DNA from: Roseomonas aeriglobus
GTDB taxonomy: Bacteria; Pseudomonadota; Alphaproteobacteria; Sphingomonadales; Sphingomonadaceae
DNA: 64,000 bases
Reading direction: 5' to 3'
Assembly (NCBI GenBank): GCA_016937575.1
Contig: JAFHKN010000002.1
Coordinates: 2,932,001 to 2,996,000, forward strand
Made by a program: the position numbers and the translations under genes. Shown in pieces: positions 17,705-24,484 of the stretch. Numbering within the stretch: the stretch's first letter is position 1; each line of letters opens with the position of its first letter. The notes beneath the pieces are model-generated. The model was not told the DNA's origin. It made no database searches and saw only the letters and a list, made by a program, of their open reading frames with translations.

Positions 17705-19084
17705 TTGGACTGGGGCGTTTCTACCGAATTCCTGGCGGCCCTTTCCTACGAGCTCACCTTGTTTGCAGCGGTAGGAATGATGGTCGGGGGAATCGACGAT
17801 TGTGTCGTCGACGCGATCTATCTTTGGCACCGCATCCGTCGGTGGTGGCGGGGCGAGCGCACAGCGACGCTGGCCGACATGCGCCCGCGAGCGCGCCGGC
17901 TGGCGATCTTTATCGCGGCATGGGACGAATCGGCGGTCATCGGGCGGATGCTCGCGGCCCTGTCACGCAATCTGGCCTCGAGCCGGTTGACGGTCTTCGT
18001 GGGCGCCTATCCCAACGACCGCGCCACGATCGACGCGATCGTCACGGTTGCCGAGGCCGACCCGCGAATTCGGCTGGTCGTGAACATTCGCCCCGGACCG
18101 ACGACGAAGGCGGACTGCCTGAATGCAATCTGGCGGTCGATGCGTGTCGAGGAAGACGCGATCGGCGCGCCCTTCGACGCGATCATCCTGCACGATGCCG
18201 AAGACCTGGTTCATCCCGCCGAACTGACGGTCATCGATCATTATCTGTCGCTGGCCGATGCGGTGCAGTTACCTGTGATCCCGCTGCCCCATCACGACGC
18301 GTCGCTGGTCGGGGGCACCTATCTCGACGAATTCGCCGAAGCGCATGGCAAGACGTTGGTCGTCCGCAGCAGCGTCGGCGCCGGGCTGCCGCTTGCGGGC
18401 GTCGGGTGCGCGATCTCGCGTCCGCTGCTCGGGAAGATCGCTGCGCTCAGGGGCGGGCACCCCTTTGATGCGGACAGCCTGACCGAGGATTACGAACTGG
18501 GCCTGACGATCGCCGCGATGGGCGGACGCATGCGTTTTGCCCAGGTCCAGACCGCCGATGGCCCGCCGGTCGCGGTTCAAGCCTATTTCCCGAAGGACTT
18601 CCTGCCGGCGGCCCGCCAAAAATCGCGGTGGATGATCGGGATCGCGCTTGCTGGCTGGGACCGGATCGGCTGGGGTCGCGCGCCGCATCTGGGCGAATGG
18701 TGGATGCGCCTGCGCGATCGGCGCGCGCCGATCGGGATCATCGTCCTGCTCGCCGCTTACATGGCAAGCGTTCTGATGGTCATCTGCGGCCTGATCGACC
18801 TGTGGGGCACCGACATGCCGTCGCTGCCGGGCAGCCTGGTGACGCTCCTCTATCTCAACGTCGTGCTGCTCCTGTGGCGGATGCTGGTGCGCGCCTATTT
18901 CGTCCATCGGCTGTACGGCTGGAAGGAGGCTTTGCGATCGGCCCCGAGAATGCTGATCGGCAATCTCGTGGCGATGGAGGCGGCGCGACGCGCGCTGACC
19001 CGCTACCTCGCGATGCTGCGCGGCGCCCCGACACGGTGGGAAAAGACGGCCCATCAGTTCCCGGACGAAACACCAAAGGCATGA
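17705..19084 (+). CDS. NfrB-like membrane glycosyltransferase (GT2)
   Basis: 459 residues. A membrane helix near residues 10-30 is followed by a GT2 catalytic domain: RLAIFIAAWDESAVIGRML, DAIILHDAEDLVHPAEL with the DxD-like metal site (HDAED), SLTEDYELGLTIAAMGG with the TED motif, and ARQKSRWMIGIALAGWDRIGW with the QxxRW-type motif; three further membrane helices end the protein. This resembles the N-terminal half of E. coli NfrB, needed for an N-acetylmannosamine-type surface polysaccharide and phage N4 adsorption, but lacks NfrB's long C-terminal c-di-GMP domain. TTG 17705 is preceded by GGGGGG; TTG 17669 is an alternative. It overlaps the next gene by ATGA. Confidence 0.82.
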   Translation: MDWGVSTEFLAALSYELTLFAAVGMMVGGIDDCVVDAIYLWHRIRRWWRGERTATLADMRPRARRLAIFIAAWDESAVIGRMLAALSRNLASSRLTVFVGAYPNDRATIDAIVTVAEADPRIRLVVNIRPGPTTKADCLNAIWRSMRVEEDAIGAPFDAIILHDAEDLVHPAELTVIDHYLSLADAVQLPVIPLPHHDASLVGGTYLDEFAEAHGKTLVVRSSVGAGLPLAGVGCAISRPLLGKIAALRGGHPFDADSLTEDYELGLTIAAMGGRMRFAQVQTADGPPVAVQAYFPKDFLPAARQKSRWMIGIALAGWDRIGWGRAPHLGEWWMRLRDRRAPIGIIVLLAAYMASVLMVICGLIDLWGTDMPSLPGSLVTLLYLNVVLLLWRMLVRAYFVHRLYGWKEALRSAPRMLIGNLVAMEAARRALTRYLAMLRGAPTRWEKTAHQFPDETPKA

Positions 19085-20130
19085 CCACCGCGGCAGGTCG
19101 GCCTCTCCGCTTTCTAGGGCTGATCGCCGGAGGATGGGCGACGTTGCGCATCACCCTGGTCTGGTGGAGCGGTGGCACGCTCGGAGACGCGGTTCGGGAC
19201 GCGCTGCCCTTGCCGATCGCAGCCAGCGCTGCCGCACCGTCCGGCGGCGGCGGCGGCGACGGACCGTCCGACCGGGCGCATCACCCGCCGTGGCCATCCG
19301 TATCCGCTGTCGGCCCATCGACCCCGAAACGATCGCCGGCGCCTATTCCGCTCGCGTCGAAGCCGGCGCCAAGCGCTGCTCCGCTCTCGCCGATCTCTGA
19401 CGCCCAGCGCGCTGCCGCTCAGCCCCATACTCCCGTAGCGGCCGGCGAGATCCTGCCACCGTCGGCACCATTTCCGGCGTCGCCGCGCGCAAGGCCGATA
19501 ACGCACAGGCACTTCAGCGTCAGCAGCTGGATGATCGCCCGCTCCGGCATTGGCGTCGGGAGCAGCGCCTTCGCGCCGCAGCTTGGCGGAACGCAGGGCG
19601 GTGTACGGGTGGATTACGGTATCGCTCGCAATCTGGCGGCGACCGCTCGGATCGCCGCCCCGGCGGCCGGGGCGGGACGCGAGCTGTCGGTCGGTATCGC
19701 CTGGCGCCCGGCCGGCGTGCCGCTGCGCTTCGTTGCCGAACAGCGCTTCGCGCTCGACGGCGGTCGCGGCGGTCCGTCCGTCGGTGTTAGCGGCGGCGTC
19801 GATGCGGTGCGCCTTCCGGCCGGGTTTCGCCTGGAAGGCTATGGACAGGCGGGCGTCATCCTGCGGGACGGCGTCGAGCATTTCGTCGACGGCAGTGCGC
19901 GCGCGACCCGCGGACTGGTCGCAGTCGGCGGGATCGAGATCGACGCCGGTGCCGGCGCCTGGGGCGGCGCCCAGCGCGACGTCGCGCGGTTCGACATCGG
20001 CCCGACGGTCGGCGCCCGCGTGCCAATCGTCGGGCAGACGCTGCGTGTTGCAGTCGACTGGCGACAACGCGTGGCGGGTCACGCCCGCCCCGGCTCGGGC
20101 CCGGCGCTGACCCTGGGCATGGATTTCTAG
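19081..20130 (+). CDS. Probable outer-membrane beta-barrel partner of the NfrB-like enzyme
   Basis: 349 residues, start overlapping the glycosyltransferase stop (ATGA). A hydrophobic segment near residues 8-32 is followed by a low-complexity Pro/Ala/Ser linker (about 50-130), then a C-terminal domain of alternating hydrophobic strands (GGVRVDYGIARNLAATARI; GRELSVGIAWRPAGVPLRFV; FRLEGYGQAGVI) that ends LTLGMDF with a terminal Phe, as outer-membrane barrels do. The pattern resembles the NfrA C-terminal domain. I infer an export channel or adsorption partner for the polysaccharide made by the upstream enzyme. No TPR repeats like those of full NfrA are present. Confidence 0.62.
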   Translation: MTTAAGRPLRFLGLIAGGWATLRITLVWWSGGTLGDAVRDALPLPIAASAAAPSGGGGGDGPSDRAHHPPWPSVSAVGPSTPKRSPAPIPLASKPAPSAAPLSPISDAQRAAAQPHTPVAAGEILPPSAPFPASPRARPITHRHFSVSSWMIARSGIGVGSSAFAPQLGGTQGGVRVDYGIARNLAATARIAAPAAGAGRELSVGIAWRPAGVPLRFVAEQRFALDGGRGGPSVGVSGGVDAVRLPAGFRLEGYGQAGVILRDGVEHFVDGSARATRGLVAVGGIEIDAGAGAWGGAQRDVARFDIGPTVGARVPIVGQTLRVAVDWRQRVAGHARPGSGPALTLGMDF

Positions 20131-20249
20131 ACAACGACGGCCGCGAATAATTGCGACGAATTGAAGTCGGTTTGTCGCAACATTTGTTGCAGCGCAGCGG
20201 ATTTCGTGATCGATTGTGAATGTCGGACGAACGGCTGGTTAAGGGGAGT

Positions 20250-20258
20250 GTTAACCAT
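20250..20258 (+). promoter_or_regulatory. GTTAACCAT site (CtrA half-site type), 44 bases before start
   Basis: GTTAACCAT matches the CtrA half-site TTAACCAT known from alphaproteobacteria. A further TTAA stands 8 bases upstream (20239-20242), close to the full TTAA-N7-TTAA site but one base longer. The same nine bases occur at nearly the same distance before the genes at 57597 and 63661. Confidence 0.5.
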
Positions 20259-20302
20259 CCGGGTGCATCATCCGATGATCGACTCTGGGTGGGGTGGGTA
20301 AC

Positions 20303-20854
20303 ATGACGGCGAAGATGAAGCCGGCCGAAGGTGTCATGACTTTGGCCGAAATGAAGGAGTTCGCGGGCTTTTCCGCAAGCACGCAGCGCTACATCCGGCG
20401 CGCGCTCGATATCGGGCTGGACCGCGACGACGCGATGACCCGGTGGTCGCGCGACGTGGTGGAGGCGGCGAGCATTCGGGCACAGGCCAGGATGTACGAT
20501 CGCCTGCCTGACCTGCGCGCGATGATCCCGGACGACAGCGGTCTGGACGCGGTGGAGCCGTTCATGGCGCCGCTCGTGACCCTGTCGGCGTTCGACCTGG
20601 GCCAGGGACGGCTGCCGACCTTCTCGGCCTATCGCTTCCTGTACGAACGCCTGCTGGGCGCCGAGTGCCGCCCATGGCTGCCGGCCGCCTTCTGCGCGGC
20701 CGCCGCGCTGCCGACTCTGCACCCGGACCTGCGCCGGCGGCTGCTCCAGTCGATCAGCGAAGCGGCGGCCACCGCCAGCGGCTGGTCGAACCGCAAACCG
20801 GCCTTCTTTCCATATTGGGTGGAAAAGGTCGGGGACATGGGCCTGGCGCACTAA
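20303..20854 (+). CDS. Protein of unknown function
   Basis: 183 residues from the ATG at 20303 (GGGTGGG five bases upstream; a GTG at 20294 is possible). No signal peptide or membrane segment. The N-terminus (TLAEMKEFAGFSASTQRYIRRA) could be a short helix-turn-helix-like segment, the rest is helical with a Trp/Phe-rich end (GWSNRKPAFFPYWVEKVGDM). I recognise no family. A GTTAACCAT motif 44 bases before the start suggests cell-cycle or motility control in common with the locus at 57.6 kb. A structured repeat begins at the base after its stop codon. Confidence 0.7.
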   Translation: MTAKMKPAEGVMTLAEMKEFAGFSASTQRYIRRALDIGLDRDDAMTRWSRDVVEAASIRAQARMYDRLPDLRAMIPDDSGLDAVEPFMAPLVTLSAFDLGQGRLPTFSAYRFLYERLLGAECRPWLPAAFCAAAALPTLHPDLRRRLLQSISEAAATASGWSNRKPAFFPYWVEKVGDMGLAH

Positions 20855-20942
20855 GCGGACGGCTTCGGATTGCGGAAGCAATCCGAAGACTCGTCACGTC
20901 GGCCAGCGGGACGGCACAGCCGTCCCGTCTGACGGCGTGACC
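20855..20942. repeat. Family C structured element, copy 1
   Basis: About 88 bases directly after the stop codon. Stem 1: TTCGGATTGC-GGAA-GCAATCCGAA, ten pairs capped by a GNRA-like loop. Stem 2: an imperfect outer arm CACGTCGG...TGACGGCGTG enclosing GGGACGGC-ACA-GCCGTCCC. The second copy (55951) keeps the joining segments but changes both stems with matching partners. It sits between convergent genes and may act as a two-way terminator or RNA end. Confidence 0.75.
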
Positions 20943-20993
20943 GACCAGGCTAGCTCCGACGGCGTCATCGCCGGGGCCACCGCCCAAAAAATC

Positions 20994-21692
20994 TCAGTTC
21001 GCCGGCACCGTCACGGACGCCGGGGCAGCAGCCTCGGTATCCTCGACTTTCGGCCGCGTCCGCATCCGGCGTTCGAGCACCGACGCCTTGTTGTCGGCCG
21101 GCACCGCCATATTCTCGTCTTCCGGATATTTCGCCCAATAGTCCGCGCCCTGCAGGCCGATGTCGGTTACACGGCCCGCGTTGAGGGGGATCAGAGAGCG
21201 GGTGAAGCTGCGGGGTTTCTTCATCAGCTTCTTGTCCTCGACAACGACGAGCCCCGCTCGGCGCGCCGCTTCGGCGACGAAGAACACGCAATTGCGCTTG
21301 TTGAGGTTCCACTTCGAACCGGGCGCGTCCCACTCGGCCACCTGCGCCTTGATCGCGGCATATTGCGCGTCGCTGATGGTGATGCGGAACTGGGCGTCGC
21401 TGCCGCGCATGTACTTCTTGGTGGTATAATCGACGTGCGCCTTCACCGACGCGAACAGCGCGATCGGCGTCATGTCGTTGAGCGTGAAGCCATAGCTTTC
21501 GTCGACGACCTGGCCGGTCGAATCGAGCGTTCCCTTCAGCGAGAAGAAGGCGTGCGGAAAATAGTTGCTGGTGTTCCTCGACCAGAAGGTCATGCGGACC
21601 TCTGCCGCGGCCGGCATCGCGATCCAGGCGAACAGCAGCACCGCCGCTGCAAGCATCCGACGAACTTGCCGCCCGATCGTCATCCTGGCCAC
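20994..21692 (-). CDS. Exported protein with NC-type conserved segment, unknown function
   Basis: 232 residues with a signal peptide (RRMLAAAVLLFAWIAMPAAAE, cut near residue 30). The mature part has FWSRNTSNYFPHAFFSLKG, FRITISDAQYAAIKAQVAEW and, near residue 133, WNLNKRNCVFFVAEAARRAGL. An Asn-Cys dipeptide in such a setting recalls papain-like or DUF4105-type proteins, but a matching catalytic His is not obvious to me. Periplasmic or outer-membrane location is likely. The tail is acidic and disordered. Convergent with the unknown gene upstream through the family C element. Confidence 0.68.
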   Translation of the reverse strand: MARMTIGRQVRRMLAAAVLLFAWIAMPAAAEVRMTFWSRNTSNYFPHAFFSLKGTLDSTGQVVDESYGFTLNDMTPIALFASVKAHVDYTTKKYMRGSDAQFRITISDAQYAAIKAQVAEWDAPGSKWNLNKRNCVFFVAEAARRAGLVVVEDKKLMKKPRSFTRSLIPLNAGRVTDIGLQGADYWAKYPEDENMAVPADNKASVLERRMRTRPKVEDTEAAAPASVTVPAN

Positions 21693-21787
21693 CCTTTACG
21701 CTGCACACTGCCTCGTGCCGGCATAAACGAGCGGCGACGACCCGTATAGGGCCACCGCCGCCACGTATCAGCATAGGTTCCTGTGTC

Positions 21788-22066
21788 TCAGGCGTCGCGC
21801 TGGCGAGCCTTTTCGGCCGTCTCGTCGTAACCGGAGGACGGCGCCGGGCCATGGTTATGAACCGGCTGGGTCGTAGCAGGCGGATCGCTCGCGTCCATCG
21901 ACTCATCGAGCCCGCGGTCGAGCCGGGCGTCCTTGTTCTCCGGATTCCGTTCGAGCCGCTCGGCGATTGATTCGTCGCGGCCGGCGTCACCGCGGCTGCG
22001 ATCGGCGTCGCTATCGTCGGGGGCGACGGTCATCGTCTCATCGACCGTCTGTTCGATCTCGCTCAT
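21788..22066 (-). CDS. Small acidic hydrophilic protein, unknown
   Basis: 92 residues, with no hydrophobic core: rich in Asp, Glu, Arg and Ser (DDSDADRSRGDAGRDES, ERLERNPENKDARLDRG), likely disordered. The ATG at 22066 has GGGAGAGA about six bases upstream. Relatives in sphingomonads tend to be general-stress-type small proteins, but nothing here proves that. It ends 95 bases before the exported protein gene on the same strand and lies downstream of the terminator that closes the Bax-inhibitor gene. Confidence 0.6.
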   Translation of the reverse strand: MSEIEQTVDETMTVAPDDSDADRSRGDAGRDESIAERLERNPENKDARLDRGLDESMDASDPPATTQPVHNHGPAPSSGYDETAEKARQRDA

Positions 22067-22135
22067 GCCAGTCTCTCCCTCAGCATGGATGCTGTTGCGG
22101 GAGGGTAACGAACGCCGCGCGCGCACGTTCCATGC

Positions 22136-22168
22136 AAAACGGCCCGGCGGAGATGCTCCGCCGGGCCG
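22136..22168 (-). terminator. Rho-independent terminator of the Bax-inhibitor-like gene
   Basis: On the minus strand a 13-bp perfect GC stem (arms 22156-22168 and 22140-22152) with a three-base loop is followed by TTTT. It lies 26 bases after the stop of the YccA-type gene. Confidence 0.85.
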
Positions 22169-22193
22169 CAAACCCTTGACCGTCCTCGGAATT

Positions 22194-22940
22194 TTATTCG
22201 CGATTGCCCAGGAACGAGAGCAGGAACTGGAACATGTTGACGAAGTCCAGGTACAGCGACAGCGCCCCCATGATAACCGCCTTGCCCATCATATCGGTGC
22301 CGGCGACATAATCGTACATGCCCTTGATGCGCTGCGTGTCATAGGCGGTCAGGCCGGCAAACAGCAGAACACCGATCGCGCTGATCGCCAGGTTGATCGC
22401 CGGCGACTGGAACCACAGGTTCAACAGCGAGGCGACGATCAAGCCGACGACACCCATGATCAGGAACGTGCCGAACCCCGACAGGTCACGCTTCGTCGTG
22501 TAGCCGTAGAGGCTGAGCGACAGGAACGCGACGGCCGTCGCGAAGAAGGTGATCGCGATCGACGCGCCGGAGTAGACCAGGAAGATCGTCGACATCGACA
22601 GGCCCATGACGGCCGCGAATGCCCAGAAGATCGCCTGTGCGGCCCCCGTCGACAAACGATTGATGCCGAAGCTCAGCACCATCACGAATGCCAGCGGCGA
22701 GAACATGATGACGTACTTCAGAATGCCGCCACTGAAGAACACCGCTGCCGCCGGGCTCTGCGCCCCGCCGCTGGCGAACAGCAAGGCGACGATGCCGGTC
22801 AACAGCACGCCCGACGCCATGTAGTTATAGACAGACAGCATGTAGGACCGGAGCCCCGCATCGTACGCCGCATCGCGGGTACGGGCGGACCGCGTCGCGA
22901 ACGGCGCGCTCTCCGTCCGGGGATCAGACCAGTTTGCCAT
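22194..22940 (-). CDS. Bax inhibitor-1 / YccA family membrane protein
   Basis: 248 residues with seven hydrophobic segments. The signature GFGTFLIMGVVGLIVASLLN, LFAGLTAYDTQRIKGMY and the final ALSLYLDFVNMFQFLLSFLGNRE are typical of the BI-1/YccA family (E. coli YbhL, YccA). Members form pH-sensitive calcium leak channels or modulate FtsH; the bacterial role is still loosely defined. The ATG at 22940 has AAGGAG 8-9 bases upstream. Monocistronic: its own terminator follows. Confidence 0.92.
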   Translation of the reverse strand: MANWSDPRTESAPFATRSARTRDAAYDAGLRSYMLSVYNYMASGVLLTGIVALLFASGGAQSPAAAVFFSGGILKYVIMFSPLAFVMVLSFGINRLSTGAAQAIFWAFAAVMGLSMSTIFLVYSGASIAITFFATAVAFLSLSLYGYTTKRDLSGFGTFLIMGVVGLIVASLLNLWFQSPAINLAISAIGVLLFAGLTAYDTQRIKGMYDYVAGTDMMGKAVIMGALSLYLDFVNMFQFLLSFLGNRE

Positions 22941-23048
22941 TGTGAACCAACTCCTTTGCCCGGCGCTTCTGCCGGTTAGATCCAAATATCGCCCCGCGTG
23001 GGCACGGTTTCAAGCGAAACCGGGGTCGAATCGGCGCCCAGAAACACT

Positions 23049-23600
23049 ATGATACAATTGATGCACCGCTTGTTCGTCGCCTTTCGTCCACCGGCGGACG
23101 TCCGCCGCCACCTTCTCGACGCGATGGGCGGCATTTCCGGCGCGCGCTGGCAGGTCGACGAGCAACTGCACCTGACGCTGCGCTACATCGGCGAGGTCGA
23201 ACGCCCCGTCGCAGAGGATGTCGCCGTCGCGCTGGAGGGCGTGCGTGCCGCCCCGGTAACGCTGACGATCGCCGGCGCGGGTGTTTTCGACGGCACCGGA
23301 CGCCCAGGTGGTGCGGTATGGGCAGGCGTGACGCCGCGGGAGCCGCTGGCGGCCCTTCATACGAAGATCGACACGACGCTGGTCCGTGCGGGGCTGCCGC
23401 CCGAACGGCGAGCGTATCTGCCGCACATCACCCTGGCCCGGCTGTCACGTCACGCGGGGTCGCCCGACCGGTTTCTGGCCGATCGGGCCATGCTGTCGAG
23501 CGCGCCCTTCACGCTCGACCATTTCCTGCTGTTCGAAAGCCACGTGGGTGCGAACGGTGCGGCGTATGAGGCGGTCGCGCGCTATCCCCTGGTTCGATAG
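23049..23600 (+). CDS. thpR: RNA 2',3'-cyclic phosphodiesterase (2'-5' RNA ligase family)
   Basis: 183 residues. Two HxTx motifs define the 2H phosphoesterase site: HLTLRYIG near residue 45 and HITLARLS near residue 128. The fold opens with HRLFVAFRPPADVRRHL and ends with FTLDHFLLFESHVG. Such enzymes open 2',3'-cyclic phosphates or ligate tRNA halves in vitro. Starts at 23049 and 23061 (MHRLFVAF, the usual family beginning) are both possible and lack a clear ribosome site. Convergent with the SOD gene, nine bases apart. Confidence 0.9.
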   Translation: MIQLMHRLFVAFRPPADVRRHLLDAMGGISGARWQVDEQLHLTLRYIGEVERPVAEDVAVALEGVRAAPVTLTIAGAGVFDGTGRPGGAVWAGVTPREPLAALHTKIDTTLVRAGLPPERRAYLPHITLARLSRHAGSPDRFLADRAMLSSAPFTLDHFLLFESHVGANGAAYEAVARYPLVR

Positions 23601-23609
23601 CGTGGCGGC

Positions 23610-24149
23610 TCAGCTCCGTTCGAACACGCCGCAGGCGATGCGGCCGCCCGAATTGCCCGAGGGGTCGGTCTTATAGTCGTCGGCCGCGGCGTGAACGACG
23701 AAGGCGGCGCCATCGGCGTCCATCAGGCCGGCCATGGTGCCGGCGGGCAGCATCATTTCCAGTTTGCCGCGACCGTTTGCGCCGATCTGGACGTTGGGGA
23801 AGTCGCCGGCATGCGGACCCATCGGGTTTTCGGTGCCGTGCTTCATGTTGGTCGGATTCCAATGTCCGCCCGCGGTCGTGAAGTCCGGGCCATCGCAACG
23901 ACCGGTGGTGTGGACGTGCGCGCCGTGCGGACCCGCCGGCAGCTTCGACACGTCGAGCGATACGCGGATCCCGCCGTTCACTTCGGTCGCGACCGCCCGG
24001 CCGACTTCGGTCCCGTCGGCCATCCGCAGGACTGCACGCGCACCGCCCGAAGATGCCGAGGTGTCGGTCGACGTGCCGCCCATCGTCGTACAGCCCGCCA
24101 CCAGCACCGCACCCGCCGCAGCCGCCGCAGCCGTCATCATCCGGATCAT
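23610..24149 (-). CDS. Cu/Zn superoxide dismutase, lipoprotein form
   Basis: 179 residues. A short signal ends in LVAGC, a lipobox, so the enzyme is probably membrane-anchored in the periplasm. Metal ligands are present: GAHVHTTGRCDG (two His plus the disulfide Cys), GGHWNPTN (bridging His), GPHAGDFPN (His), FVVHAAADDY (His) and the closing GRIACGVFE with the second Cys. It dismutates superoxide. Of the two close ATGs, 24149 has AGGGG nine bases upstream whereas at 24158 the same AGGGG touches the codon, so I chose 24149. Confidence 0.92.
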   Translation of the reverse strand: MIRMMTAAAAAAGAVLVAGCTTMGGTSTDTSASSGGARAVLRMADGTEVGRAVATEVNGGIRVSLDVSKLPAGPHGAHVHTTGRCDGPDFTTAGGHWNPTNMKHGTENPMGPHAGDFPNVQIGANGRGKLEMMLPAGTMAGLMDADGAAFVVHAAADDYKTDPSGNSGGRIACGVFERS

Positions 24150-24241
24150 CGCCGTCATCCCCTGTTCGAAAATCTCGTTACGCCAATGATCCAGGATTGG
24201 CGGGGTTCCAAGCGTGTGCATCGGACTCCCAAGACGAGCAT

Positions 24242-24271
24242 AAAAAAAGCCCCGGCCTAAGGCCGGGGCTT
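24242..24271 (-). terminator. Strong Rho-independent terminator after the 31-residue peptide gene
   Basis: Minus strand: AAGCCCCGGCC, loop TTA, GGCCGGGGCTT, then a run of seven T. It begins 24 bases after the stop of the small gene and is the best-formed terminator in the window. Confidence 0.92.
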
Positions 24272-24295
24272 CCAGAACTTGGCAGTCTTGGAGAC

Positions 24296-24391
24296 TTAGC
24301 CGTTCACGCCAGTGTTGGCGTCGTTACCATTCCAGTTGCCGGTCGAGACCCAGTCCCAGAAACCGCGAACCGGACGTGCGTTCTTAATCAT
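24296..24391 (-). CDS. 31-residue peptide gene, unknown family
   Basis: Short gene coding 31 residues: it begins MIKNARPVRGFWDW, contains three Trp in the middle third (positions 12, 14 and 20), and ends GNDANTGVNG. There is no signal peptide, membrane segment or cysteine. Support for a real gene is unusually complete: a promoter-like pair TTGTAA-17-TACACT (24445-24473), AGGGGA seven bases before the ATG, and a strong terminator 24 bases after the TAA. The expected transcript is about 190 bases, so a small RNA with a reading frame is the alternative. It stands alone between the SOD and EAL genes. I know of no relative. Confidence 0.72.
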   Translation of the reverse strand: MIKNARPVRGFWDWVSTGNWNGNDANTGVNG

Positions 24392-24444
24392 GCCCGTTTC
24401 CCCTGTCTTCGAATCGGACCGCCGCAGGACGGCCCGGCAGGGAG

Positions 24445-24473
24445 AGTGTATCCGAACGAGACGGAATTTACAA
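24445..24473 (-). promoter_or_regulatory. Sigma-70-type promoter of the 31-residue peptide gene
   Basis: Minus strand: -35 TTGTAA (24473-24468), 17-base spacer, -10 TACACT (24450-24445). Transcription would start near 24438 and give a leader of about 47 bases before the ATG at 24391. It lies just after the stop of the EAL gene. Confidence 0.65.
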
Positions 24474-24484
24474 TTTGATAACCA

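Noticed and set aside
22998..23048. Upstream start of thpR at 22998
   Set aside because: Extra 17 residues do not match the family, which begins near HRLFVAF.
24296..24391. Lasso or other RiPP precursor
   Set aside because: No maturation enzymes nearby, no Cys, no suitable Asp/Glu at ring-closing position 7-9 after the first Gly, and a very short leader.
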